Origin: Methylocystaceae bacterium UBA5192
GTDB taxonomy: Bacteria; Pseudomonadota; Alphaproteobacteria; Rhizobiales; Beijerinckiaceae
Assembly (NCBI GenBank): GCA_002412985.1
Contig: DHWC01000124.1
Coordinates: 39,363 to 49,995, forward strand
DNA: 10,633 nt
Direction of reading: 5' to 3'
Both the position numbers and the translations under genes were made by a program. Positions within the stretch are counted from its first letter, which is position 1. Each line of letters begins with the position of its first letter. Below the pieces are notes generated by a model that had not been told where the DNA came from, searched no databases, and saw only the letters and a program-made list of their open reading frames with translations. Shown piece after piece: positions 1 to 7,110 of the stretch.

Positions 1-440
1 CTGAAACGCTCGCTGCGAATTTATCTGCTTGCGCGCATTACGGCGTGGCCTTGGTAGAACAGCCCTTACCTGCAGGCCAGGACGAGATTTTAGCGGATAT
101 CCCTCACCCCGTGCCAATTTGCGCAGATGAAAGCGCACATGACACAGCCTCCTTGGCGGCGTTGAAAGGACGTTATGACGCGGTCAACATAAAGTTAGAC
201 AAAACTGGAGGGCTCACTGAGGCGTTGATTATGGCTGAGCAGGCGCAGAAGCTTGGCTTTGAGATTATGGCGGGCTGTATGGTTGGCACATCTTTGGCGA
301 TGGCGCCTGCAGTTCTCATCGGGCAAATAGCCTCATATGTCGATTTGGACGGACCTTTGCTCTTGGCGTACGATCGTTCGCCGGGACTCATTTATGATGG
401 GTCAAAGCTTATGTCGCCAACGCCTGATCTTTGGGGTTAA
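1..440 (+). CDS. Dipeptide epimerase, C-terminal part (enolase superfamily)
   Basis: This is a partial gene: the frame is open from base 3 with no start in the window, and about 145 residues to the TAA at 438-440 are visible. It belongs to the muconate-lactonizing subgroup of the enolase superfamily. Metal-ligand acids are visible in VEQP (Glu at 57-59) and ADES (Asp at 126-128), and the catalytic lysine of the seventh strand in NIKLDKTGG (Lys at 192-194). The DLDGP segment at about 342-356 carries the Asp-x-Asp signature which in L-Ala-D/L-Glu epimerases binds the dipeptide amino group, so a cytoplasmic dipeptide epimerase, probably in murein peptide recycling, is favoured over a muconate or mandelate enzyme. 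The KxK motif holding the other catalytic lysine lies upstream of the window. Exact dipeptide specificity cannot be read. It converges on the rhodanese gene with only 20 bases between stops. Confidence 0.88.
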   Translation, partial: ETLAANLSACAHYGVALVEQPLPAGQDEILADIPHPVPICADESAHDTASLAALKGRYDAVNIKLDKTGGLTEALIMAEQAQKLGFEIMAGCMVGTSLAMAPAVLIGQIASYVDLDGPLLLAYDRSPGLIYDGSKLMSPTPDLWG

Positions 441-460
441 CCGATCGGGCGCTCTGGCGC

Positions 461-799
461 TCAATTATCCGTCGTGACAGCTTCGCCAGCGCCCAGCCAC
501 CCGAGTATGCCGCCACTATAGTGGGTATCGATATCTGTGCGACCAGCCTGCTGCGCTTTCTCCATGGCGGTAATAGATCGACGGCCTGAACGGCAATAAA
601 TGATAATTTTTTTGCCCGGCAGGGGCGGAGGCAATTTATCCGTTTCAAATTGCGAAAGCGGATTAAAGAGGGCCCCATGAATGTGGCCGGCGGCGTATTC
701 GTCGGCCTCGCGCACGTCAACAAGCACGATAGTGCTATCTGACAGTCCAGCCTTTAGATCGTCGAGAGTGATATCGTTAAAAGGTTTTGAATCGCTCAC
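461..799 (-). CDS. Single-domain rhodanese-like sulfurtransferase
   Basis: The product has 112 residues, the size of one rhodanese domain. The N-terminal part contains VDVREADEYAAGHIHGA (about residues 27-43), the classic rhodanese entry motif. The active-site loop is CRSGRRS at residues 69-75, with Cys69 as the expected persulfide carrier. The C-terminal YSGGILGW segment is the usual domain end. There is no signal peptide, so it is probably cytoplasmic. Such proteins move sulfane sulfur between donors and acceptors; the partner here is unknown. The start is GTG (797-799), supported by an AGGGA Shine-Dalgarno-like stretch about nine bases upstream and by the lack of an upstream ATG. It follows ppc on the same strand after 58 bases, so co-transcription is likely though a functional link to PEP carboxylase is not established. 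Confidence 0.9.
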   Translation of the reverse strand: MSDSKPFNDITLDDLKAGLSDSTIVLVDVREADEYAAGHIHGALFNPLSQFETDKLPPPLPGKKIIIYCRSGRRSITAMEKAQQAGRTDIDTHYSGGILGWLGAGEAVTTDN

Positions 800-857
800 G
801 TTTTATGTCCCTAATTATTTTAGTGGCGGGTTATTTACTGACTCAGCGGCGCTCGGT

Positions 858-3686
858 CTATCCTGTATTGCGCAGACCCGCAGCGACGCCGTTGATTGAG
901 GTGAGAATGCCTTCGCGTATTTCTGGGTCCGTCTGGCCGTCGCGGTGACGCCGGATTAATTCAGCCTGAAGATAGTTTAGCGGCGCAATATAAGGGAAGC
1001 GATTTTTTATTGACCGCGCTAGCGTAGGGTTATCAATTAAGCGAACTTTTGTGCCGAGTATTTTTTCAAGCGCATCAATCGAGCGTTTGTGCTCGGTTTC
1101 AATCATACCAAAAATACGATCAGCTAATGCGCGATCTTCAACAAGATTGGCGTAATGTCTCGCGATAGATAAATCTGTTTTTGCAAGTATCATATCTATG
1201 TTGGACAGGAGCGACCGAAAAAAAGGCCATTCGCGACTCATGCGTTGTAATAAGTTAAGTCGGGTCGCGCTATCTTGCGAAAGAAATAACTCTATAGCTG
1301 AGCCAAAGCCAAACCAACCTGGCAAGGCAACGCGAGCTTGAGCCCAAGAAAAGCTCCAAGGGATAGCGCGAAGATCTTCAATGCGTCGCGAAGGTTTGCG
1401 CGAAGATGGTCGTGAGCCAATATTAAGAGAAGCAATCTCAGAGATTGGCGTTGCAGCAAAAAAATAATCGACAAAACCTTGCGTGTTGTAGACCAGGCCA
1501 CGATAGGCGGAAATGCTTGCTTGGGAGAGTTCTTCAGCTGTGGTTAGGAACTCTGTATCTGGTGTTTTTCGCTGAGATAATAATGTGGCCTCTAAGGTCG
1601 CCGCTACAAGTAATTCAAGATTAACTCTGCCAATTTTCGGATTGGCGTATTTTGAGGCGATGACTTCACCTTGTTCGGTCAAGCGGATTTGGCCATTTAC
1701 CGTGCCAGGGGGTTGCGCGAGTATTGCATCATAGCTTGGTCCGCCGCCCCGCCCCACCGTACCGCCGCGTCCGTGAAAAAGGCGCATCGTGATGTTGGGT
1801 ATGGAGGCGAAGAACTCCGCCAGTGCTGTTGATCCTCGATATAGCTCCCAGATGCTTGTAAGAATCCCGCCGTCTTTATTGCTATCTGAATAGCCCAACA
1901 TGATATCTTGTTGTCCGCTTGAATTGCTGACAAGACGTAAAACGCCAGGCAATGCATAGAAATCGCGCATGATAGAAGCGGCGTTGCGTAAATCGTCAAT
2001 TGTTTCAAACAGCGGGGTTACGATTAAATCTGCTGCAGCGATGTCAAAGTCGCGGGGATCAAGCGTTCCGCGCATCAGCCCGCACTCTTTTTGCAGCACA
2101 AGTACTTCAAGGAGATCGCTAACGGTCTCGGTATGACTGACAATATAATGTCGGATAGCCTCATCGCCATAAAGCCGTCTCATCTGTGCGGCGCGTTCTA
2201 ATATCGCAAGCTCGCTCAATGCGGCTTCGCTATAGGCGCAGGCAGTCAAACGGATAGGGCGTGGATCGCATAATAGACGCAGAAGCAATTCCTGCTTTTG
2301 GCTTTCGGATCGTTGGGGATAATCGTCCGCGATGCGCGCGGCTGCTAAAAGCTCAGAGAGTGTTTCTTCGTGACGATCCGAGCTTTGTCGTAAATCAAGC
2401 GTCGCAAGATGGAAGCCAAAAACCTCCACTGCGCGGATCAGGGGTTCGAGACGCTGTGAAGCGATCACTTCGCTGTGATGGATCCGGAGAGATTCATCGA
2501 TCGTGACGAGATCCGCCAAAAACGCCCAGGAGTTGCCATAGGACTCGCCCGGCGCCAGAGCGTGACGCACCGCTTGGCCTCCGGTAAGTTTTTCAAGCGT
2601 TCCCGCCAGTCGTGAATAAACGCCAATCAGTGCGCGTCGATAGGGCTCGTTGTCACGATGTGGATTATCGTCGCCTGAACGCGCCGCAAGCTCTTCCAAT
2701 GCGCGCGTGGCGCCAGCGTAACGGCGAGATATTGAAAGCTCCGCACCCAGTTCATGCACCTCAGTAAGATAAAAACGCAGCGCCGTTTCGCTTTGCATAC
2801 GCAAAGCAGTAGAAAGCGACTCTGCGGTTACATTTGGATTACCGTCTCGATCTCCGCCAACCCAAGCACCCATTCGCAAAAACGGCGGTACGCGGAGGCC
2901 TTCTAAACGCGCTTCTATATCGGCGTAAAGCTTGGGGATTTCGCGTAAAAAAGTCGCACGATAATAGCCAAGAGAATTTTCTATTTCATCTCTTACAGTC
3001 AATCGCGTTTCTCTCAACAGCTCGGTTTGCCATAGTTGAGAAACGCGGGCGCGTAATTGCATCTCATTTCTGGTTAAATCACTTTTATTGTGAAGATAGG
3101 CCCGCGCCTCGAGTAATTTAAAAATAGCATGTTCAGTGTCTAGAAGACTTTTGCGCCGCACTTCCGTTGGATGCGCTGTCAAAACAGGCGATATCCAGCC
3201 GCGTGAAAGAGCGGATGCGATTTTCCCAGGACTTACAGCCGCTTTTTTGAGGTGAGTAAAAGAGCGCGCTAAGCTAGGTTCGTTTTCCTGAGCGGCCGCT
3301 GCATTTGATTGTCCCTGCGCGCGCAGCTGCACGGGATGTAGGTCTTCAGCGATATTGGCGAGATGTGAAAAATAGCTAAAAGCTCGGATTACTGCGCAGG
3401 CCTCTTTGGCTGTTAACGCTCGCAACAGGCTGTCAAGTTTAATACTAGCGGTTGGATCCAAATTGCGGCTTGCGGCGACAGAGAGGCGGCGGATAGTCTC
3501 AACGCGTTCATACGCTTCGATGCCTTCGTGTTCGCGAACAGCTTCACCCAAAAGACGACCTAAGAGTCGAATATCTTCATTCAATGTCTCATCGCCACGC
3601 GGCGCGTCGCCTTCATGGAGCGCGGCTTCAGTATTTGCTGGCGTTTCTGCGCTCAGGGGCGACGGTGTTTGTGTTTCGACGCTCAT
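858..3686 (-). CDS. ppc: Phosphoenolpyruvate carboxylase
   Basis: This 942-residue cytoplasmic enzyme joins bicarbonate to phosphoenolpyruvate, giving oxaloacetate and phosphate, an anaplerotic step that feeds the TCA cycle. Family motifs are all present in order: LTAHPTE at 169-175 with catalytic His172; GGDRDGNPNVT at 277-287; GYSDSNKDGG at 598-607; FHGRGGTVGRGGGP at 637-650 with catalytic His638 and the flexible glycine loop; SRPSSRKPSRR near 758-768; and the terminal Asn-Thr-Gly at 940-942. The Lys836 segment (ILAKTDL) and Asn940 match residues that bind the inhibitor aspartate in the E. coli enzyme, so feedback inhibition is likely. Length exceeds the E. coli protein (883) mainly through a polar N-terminal extension of about 35 residues and a Gln/Asn/Ala-rich insertion near 124-138. 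The ATG at 3684-3686 has GAGGGAAAGG upstream. The frame is intact. Confidence 0.98.
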   Translation of the reverse strand: MSVETQTPSPLSAETPANTEAALHEGDAPRGDETLNEDIRLLGRLLGEAVREHEGIEAYERVETIRRLSVAASRNLDPTASIKLDSLLRALTAKEACAVIRAFSYFSHLANIAEDLHPVQLRAQGQSNAAAAQENEPSLARSFTHLKKAAVSPGKIASALSRGWISPVLTAHPTEVRRKSLLDTEHAIFKLLEARAYLHNKSDLTRNEMQLRARVSQLWQTELLRETRLTVRDEIENSLGYYRATFLREIPKLYADIEARLEGLRVPPFLRMGAWVGGDRDGNPNVTAESLSTALRMQSETALRFYLTEVHELGAELSISRRYAGATRALEELAARSGDDNPHRDNEPYRRALIGVYSRLAGTLEKLTGGQAVRHALAPGESYGNSWAFLADLVTIDESLRIHHSEVIASQRLEPLIRAVEVFGFHLATLDLRQSSDRHEETLSELLAAARIADDYPQRSESQKQELLLRLLCDPRPIRLTACAYSEAALSELAILERAAQMRRLYGDEAIRHYIVSHTETVSDLLEVLVLQKECGLMRGTLDPRDFDIAAADLIVTPLFETIDDLRNAASIMRDFYALPGVLRLVSNSSGQQDIMLGYSDSNKDGGILTSIWELYRGSTALAEFFASIPNITMRLFHGRGGTVGRGGGPSYDAILAQPPGTVNGQIRLTEQGEVIASKYANPKIGRVNLELLVAATLEATLLSQRKTPDTEFLTTAEELSQASISAYRGLVYNTQGFVDYFFAATPISEIASLNIGSRPSSRKPSRRIEDLRAIPWSFSWAQARVALPGWFGFGSAIELFLSQDSATRLNLLQRMSREWPFFRSLLSNIDMILAKTDLSIARHYANLVEDRALADRIFGMIETEHKRSIDALEKILGTKVRLIDNPTLARSIKNRFPYIAPLNYLQAELIRRHRDGQTDPEIREGILTSINGVAAGLRNTG

Positions 3687-3709
3687 CCTGTTTCGTTAAC
3701 CTTTCCCTC

Positions 3710-3730
3710 GCGCTGGCTGGTCACCAGCGC
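3710..3730. promoter_or_regulatory. Inverted repeat in the ppc leader
   Basis: Arms GCGCTGG (3710-3716) and CCAGCGC (3724-3730) are perfect complements around a seven-base loop. A competing shorter palindrome, CTGGT-C-ACCAG (3717-3727), shares the right arm. The element ends 23 bases ahead of the ppc ATG, immediately before its ribosome-binding stretch. It could be a repressor operator or an mRNA stem-loop affecting ppc translation. No T-tract follows it on either strand, so it is not a typical intrinsic terminator. The function is inferred from position only. Confidence 0.4.
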
Positions 3731-3818
3731 CGGTAATCCTATAGCAGGCTTGAGGCCAATTGCCGATGCTGAGAAGAAGCCGGGGTTGGGGGGATCGTTG
3801 TAATTGGCCGTCCAGCAC

Positions 3819-3847
3819 TTGTTCGAAAGCGCGACCGCGCCTATAGA
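3819..3847 (+). promoter_or_regulatory. Candidate sigma-70 promoter for the membrane protein-bioB-aroE operon
   Basis: TTGTTC (3819-3824) and TATAGA (3842-3847) are separated by 17 bases, the optimal spacing. The -35 matches three and the -10 four of six consensus positions. Transcription would start near 3854, about 55 bases before the ATG at 3909 and well after the TTG at 3804, which is one reason to prefer the ATG start. The motifs are weak enough that chance cannot be excluded. Confidence 0.35.
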
Positions 3848-3908
3848 TCCGCTTCGCCGCCGCTTCATCAACTCATGGGCGCATGCGCTCGGTTTTATTG
3901 GTTGTAAC

Positions 3909-4379
3909 ATGCTGACGACAACAGAAATCGCTATTTTTCTTGGTCTTGGGGTATTATTCGCCGGCGGCTTAATCATTGTTTCACGTTGGGCTGAAACCCG
4001 GCCCGCCTTGTTAGCCGCCTATGCGCTGATTGCGGCGTCTTTTCTTTTCGTGGGATTTGCGATCCGAGCAGAAAATGCGGCGACTTGGATTGGTTTCGAA
4101 ATGACGGGGGTCGCTATTTTTGGCACGCTTGCAGGATTAACAATTGTTGGTTCTGCCTGGTTTGTCGTAGCTGGGCTTGCCCTCCATCCAGTTTGGGCGC
4201 TGTACATTCATTATTTCGGGGCGGGGGCGGTCTTTGCGCCCGCACCATTTGTTTGGGCGAGCGTGGGTTTTGACATTGCAGCGGCGCTTTATGTCCTAGT
4301 CAGTATTCTAAATGGCGCCGATAAAAAGAAGCATCAAGCTCTTGCGCCCCAGCGGCGACGCAAAGGAGAGGGCGCATGA
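3909..4379 (+). CDS. Small polytopic membrane protein of unknown function, overlapping bioB
   Basis: I do not recognise the family. From the ATG at 3909 the product has 156 residues with about four hydrophobic helices: roughly 7-24, 33-52, 62-90 (a long or split helix) and 114-134. It ends in a basic tail (DKKKHQ and RRRKG), expected on the cytoplasmic face. The frame runs open upstream to a TTG at 3804, which would add 35 residues; I prefer 3909 because the added part is arginine-rich and non-hydrophobic and a plausible promoter lies between the two. No strong Shine-Dalgarno is seen before the ATG. Its stop overlaps the bioB start (ATGA at 4376-4379), so the two are probably translationally coupled. 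It does not look like the biotin importer BioY, which is larger with more helices. A biotin-related role is suggested only by coupling. Confidence 0.7.
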   Translation: MLTTTEIAIFLGLGVLFAGGLIIVSRWAETRPALLAAYALIAASFLFVGFAIRAENAATWIGFEMTGVAIFGTLAGLTIVGSAWFVVAGLALHPVWALYIHYFGAGAVFAPAPFVWASVGFDIAAALYVLVSILNGADKKKHQALAPQRRRKGEGA

Positions 4380-5359
4380 ACGGGCCTGCAAATTTTATTG
4401 TGCGCCATGATTGGACGATTGAAGAAATTGTCGCTCTTCATAACCAGCCGCTGCTTGATCTAATAGCGCAGGCAAATAGCGTTCATCGACGCTTTCATGA
4501 TGTAAGCGATGTGCAGAAAGCCGCGCTTTTATCGATCAAGACAGGCGGATGTCCAGAAGATTGCTCCTATTGTCCGCAATCTGCTCATCATCGCGAGGTC
4601 AAGCTTGATCGCGTGGAGCTTATGGAAACAAAAGATGTCTTAGCAGCTGCGAAAACAGCAAAAGAGGCTGGAGCGGATCGATTTTGCATGGGGGCCGCCT
4701 GGCGTTCAGCCCCAGAGGGTAAGCGGTTTGATGCTGTTTTGGATATGGTGCGCGGCGTGCGTGAAATGGGAATGGAAGCCTGCGTTACTCTCGGCATGTT
4801 GACTGAGTCGCAAGCTCAGCGTCTCGTTGATGCTGGTCTTACGGCCTATAATCATAATCTTGATACTGGTCCCGATTACTACGCAGATATTATTTCAACG
4901 CGGACTTATCAGGATCGTCTTGAGACTTTAAGCGCCATCCGACGAGCTGGACTTGAAATGTGTTGTGGCGGGATCATTGGCATGGGAGAGAGCGTGCGCG
5001 ACCGTGCGGCTATGCTCCAAATTCTTGCCGGTTTTGATCCTCATCCCGAGAGCGTGCCGATCAATACGCTTGTCGCAGTAGAAGGGACGCCTCTTGAAGG
5101 TAGAGAAGAGGTCGATCCGATGGATCTTGTTCGGATGATCGCAACAACACGTATTTTGATGCCGCGCGCGCGCGTAAGGCTGTCGGCTGGACGTTCTTGT
5201 TTAACGCGCGAGGCGCAGATTTTATGTTTAGTTGCAGGGGCGAATTCAATTTTTTATGGCGAAAAATTACTTACTACCGCCAATGCGGATGAGCATGAAG
5301 ATGACGGCTTATTTCATGCGCTCGCCGCGCGTGAAACGCCAGCCAGGGTCGCGTCATAA
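4376..5359 (+). CDS. bioB: Biotin synthase (radical SAM)
   Basis: The 327-residue product catalyses the last step of biotin synthesis, inserting sulfur into dethiobiotin with S-adenosylmethionine radicals. The radical-SAM 4Fe-4S ligands are in CPEDCSYC (Cys59, Cys63, Cys66), followed by PQSAHH. Ligands expected for the auxiliary 2Fe-2S cluster are present: Cys104 (FCMGAAW), Cys136 (ACVTLG), Cys196 (in EMCCGG) and the arginine of VRLSAGR near 268. YNHNLDT at 158-164 and GANSIFYG at 288-295 are also standard. Length is normal for the family, so the enzyme looks complete. A strong AAAGGAG lies seven bases before the ATG. The gene overlaps the upstream membrane protein by four bases and is followed by aroE after 20 bases. 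No bioA, bioD or bioF gene is in the window, so the rest of the pathway must be elsewhere. No obvious BirA/BioR operator was identified. Confidence 0.98.
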   Translation: MNGPANFIVRHDWTIEEIVALHNQPLLDLIAQANSVHRRFHDVSDVQKAALLSIKTGGCPEDCSYCPQSAHHREVKLDRVELMETKDVLAAAKTAKEAGADRFCMGAAWRSAPEGKRFDAVLDMVRGVREMGMEACVTLGMLTESQAQRLVDAGLTAYNHNLDTGPDYYADIISTRTYQDRLETLSAIRRAGLEMCCGGIIGMGESVRDRAAMLQILAGFDPHPESVPINTLVAVEGTPLEGREEVDPMDLVRMIATTRILMPRARVRLSAGRSCLTREAQILCLVAGANSIFYGEKLLTTANADEHEDDGLFHALAARETPARVAS

Positions 5360-5379
5360 GTTTCCACGCAGGTTATCAA

Positions 5380-6228
5380 ATGCGCACCCATTCAGGCTTT
5401 CGTCTCGCTGGCGTGATGGGATGGCCAATCGCCCATTCTCGCTCTCCAAGAATACATAATTTTTGGCTCAATCAATACGCCATTGATGGGGTCTATATTC
5501 CCTTAGCAATAGAACCAGTAAAATTAGAAGGCGCATTGCGCGCTTTGCCCCAGTTAAATTTTTTGGGATGTAATCTGACAATTCCCCACAAAGAACGCGC
5601 TTTAAACTTCGTTGACGAAGTCACGCCAGAGGCGCGTCGCATTGGTGCAATTAATTGCGTCGTCGTTGAGGACAGCGGTCGCTTAACTGGAAAAAATTAT
5701 GACGCCTATGGATTTATTGCTTCATTGACCGATGCTGTTACGGGATGGGAAGCGGCGCGAAATCCTTGTGTTGTGCTTGGCGCTGGCGGTGCAGCGCGCG
5801 CTGTTGTTTGTGGCTTGATTGATGCGGGCGCGCAGGAGATTAGGCTGTTAAATCGCACTCTAGACCGTGCACAAGCGATCGCACAGGATTTTGGATCCTG
5901 TATTAGTATTTATGACTGGGAAGAGCGTCACGAAGCATTGGTTGGCGCGGGACTTTTAGTCAATACAACCAATCAAGGCATGGTTGGTCAACCGCCTCTG
6001 GACATCAAGCTCGATCTCTTACCGAAATCAGCTTTGGTTGCGGATATTGTATATGCGCCGCTAGAGACTCCGTTGTTGGCTCAGGCGCGGCGCCATGGCG
6101 CAATCCCTATCGATGGACTCGGCATGCTCATGCATCAGGCGAGGCCCGCTTTTCGTGACTGGACTGGCGTTATGCCGCACGTGACAGCGGAGTTGCGTCG
6201 ATGGGTTACAGCAACTTTATCACCGTAA
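5380..6228 (+). CDS. aroE: Shikimate dehydrogenase
   Basis: The 282-residue cytoplasmic enzyme reduces 3-dehydroshikimate to shikimate with NADPH, step four of the chorismate pathway. Substrate motifs are HSRSP at 19-23 and NLTIPHK at 65-71 with catalytic Lys71; the partner aspartate is Asp108 in GKNYDAYGF. The nucleotide domain has GAGGAARA at 134-141 and LNRT at 157-160, where Asn-Arg-Thr favours NADP. DGLGMLMHQA at 245-254 closes the active site. Two usual threonines are changed: the family NT of 'INTV' is Asn-Cys (92-93) and the family NTD is Asn-Tyr-Asp (106-108). Catalytic Lys and Asp remain, so activity is still expected, but a paralogue with shifted substrate preference is possible. 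GCAGG lies about seven bases before the ATG. It follows bioB closely on the same strand and converges on the phasin genes with a 17-base gap. Confidence 0.93.
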   Translation: MRTHSGFRLAGVMGWPIAHSRSPRIHNFWLNQYAIDGVYIPLAIEPVKLEGALRALPQLNFLGCNLTIPHKERALNFVDEVTPEARRIGAINCVVVEDSGRLTGKNYDAYGFIASLTDAVTGWEAARNPCVVLGAGGAARAVVCGLIDAGAQEIRLLNRTLDRAQAIAQDFGSCISIYDWEERHEALVGAGLLVNTTNQGMVGQPPLDIKLDLLPKSALVADIVYAPLETPLLAQARRHGAIPIDGLGMLMHQARPAFRDWTGVMPHVTAELRRWVTATLSP

Positions 6229-6245
6229 ATTATCGAGAGATGTAG

Positions 6246-6725
6246 CTAGACTCGGGGTCGGGCTGTTTTCAGCGTCGTGTCTAGAAAGTTCGTTGGGTTA
6301 AGCGTGATTAATTCTAGTGATTGACGATACAATCGCTCTATGTTCTGAGCTGTAAAGCCAGAGTATAGAGTTAGCGCTTCATCTATGTTTTTTGTAGTAG
6401 CTATTCTTTGAAGCTGTTCGCACGTTGACGCAATATTTTCATTCCAATTGTCAAAAAATTTATATGTTATCGGAAAGAGATTAAACTTTGCGGTTGCTTC
6501 ATAGCTGTGCGTCTCCCTTTCTTCTATCCTATTGGGAAGTGGAGATTCTACAGCGTGTGATTTAGCTATTGGCATTGATGCGCTTTTATTTGCAGCCTCA
6601 TTGTGTGCGCGCACGATCTCTGCAGCAGCCGTTAAGGTTTCTTCGACTGTTTCTATGGGGGAGATAGGTCGCTTAGAGTTTGACGCTTTGTCGCCCTTTT
6701 CATCGCCGGAGCTTTGCTGAGACAT
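6246..6725 (-). CDS. Phasin-like PHB granule-associated protein with polar N-terminal region
   Basis: The product has 159 residues. The N-terminal half (about 1-80) is polar and charged, rich in Ser, Glu, Lys and Asn, and looks disordered apart from a possible helix near 24-46. The C-terminal half (about 84-153) resembles the phasin helical core: an aromatic start (FFDNWNENI, 90-98) and a segment IDEALTLYSGFTAQNIERL at about 114-132 that parallels the 'D/E-E-x-x-x-L-Q-S-E-F' region of the neighbouring phasin. Phasins are amphipathic proteins that coat PHB granules and limit their size. The gene lies 25 bases downstream of the first phasin on the same strand, with GGAG six bases before its ATG, so the pair is probably one transcript. 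There is no signal peptide. Assignment rests on weak core similarity plus context; it could be a granule-associated regulator or adaptor. Confidence 0.65.
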   Translation of the reverse strand: MSQQSSGDEKGDKASNSKRPISPIETVEETLTAAAEIVRAHNEAANKSASMPIAKSHAVESPLPNRIEERETHSYEATAKFNLFPITYKFFDNWNENIASTCEQLQRIATTKNIDEALTLYSGFTAQNIERLYRQSLELITLNPTNFLDTTLKTARPRV

Positions 6726-6750
6726 CTTGATCTCCAGTGTCGATCGCCTT

Positions 6751-7110
6751 TTAAGATTTTTTTGTTGCGGCGCGCTGAAAGGCTGCGCCTAATTCTTTTG
6801 TTTGTTCTTGGATGGCGTTGAGTTGGATTTTCACGAATTCTGATTGCAGCTGGAATACTTCCTGCGGATCTTTAGCGTGGACAAGCTTTTGCGCGAGATC
6901 GAATGCGGCGTTCACATTTGCTTCTGCGTAGGAAAATGCTTTAGCGCCCATATCCTTTGCTTCCGGGGGGACTAGGGGCAAATCGCTTGATGAGTGAAGG
7001 GCCTTTTGCGCCGCGCCAGCGAAGCCTTCAAAGGCCTTGCGCGCTTGTTCAACGCTTTTCTCGGCAAAGTCACGTACTTCGTTTGGAACCTGGTATATTG
7101 GGTCGGCCAT
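6751..7110 (-). CDS. Phasin (PHB granule coat protein)
   Basis: The 119-residue protein has the composition and layout of alphaproteobacterial phasins: a short MADPIYQVPNEVRDFAEKSV-type leader, an alanine- and lysine-rich amphipathic helix (about 11-40), a short proline break (45-50), then two long helices to the end. The segment DPQEVFQLQSEFVKIQL (81-97) is the typical phasin core. There are no cysteines, no membrane helices and no signal peptide. It is expected to bind the surface of PHB granules in the cytoplasm. I chose the ATG at 7108-7110, with AGGA about nine bases upstream. An in-frame ATG at 7158 would add 16 residues with two adjacent cysteines and no family resemblance. The gene heads a two-phasin transcript and is divergent from the PAS protein. 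It is probably repressed by PhaR through the TGC elements at 7213-7244. Confidence 0.9.
   Translation of the reverse strand: MADPIYQVPNEVRDFAEKSVEQARKAFEGFAGAAQKALHSSSDLPLVPPEAKDMGAKAFSYAEANVNAAFDLAQKLVHAKDPQEVFQLQSEFVKIQLNAIQEQTKELGAAFQRAATKKS

Noticed and set aside
441..460. GCGC-TCTG-GCGC hairpin between the convergent epimerase and rhodanese genes as a terminator.
   Set aside because: The stem is only four pairs and no T-tract follows, so it cannot be supported as a terminator.
409..723. 104-codon open frame on the minus strand overlapping the rhodanese gene.
   Set aside because: It lies in another frame of a gene with clear family motifs and has no recognisable product.
2441..2455. GGTTCGAGAC resembling a tRNA T-loop.
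   Set aside because: It lies within the intact ppc coding frame and no acceptor, D or anticodon arms can be placed around it.
3804..3908. Extension of the membrane protein to a TTG start at 3804.
   Set aside because: The 35 added residues are arginine-rich and not membrane-like, and a candidate promoter would start transcription downstream of the TTG.
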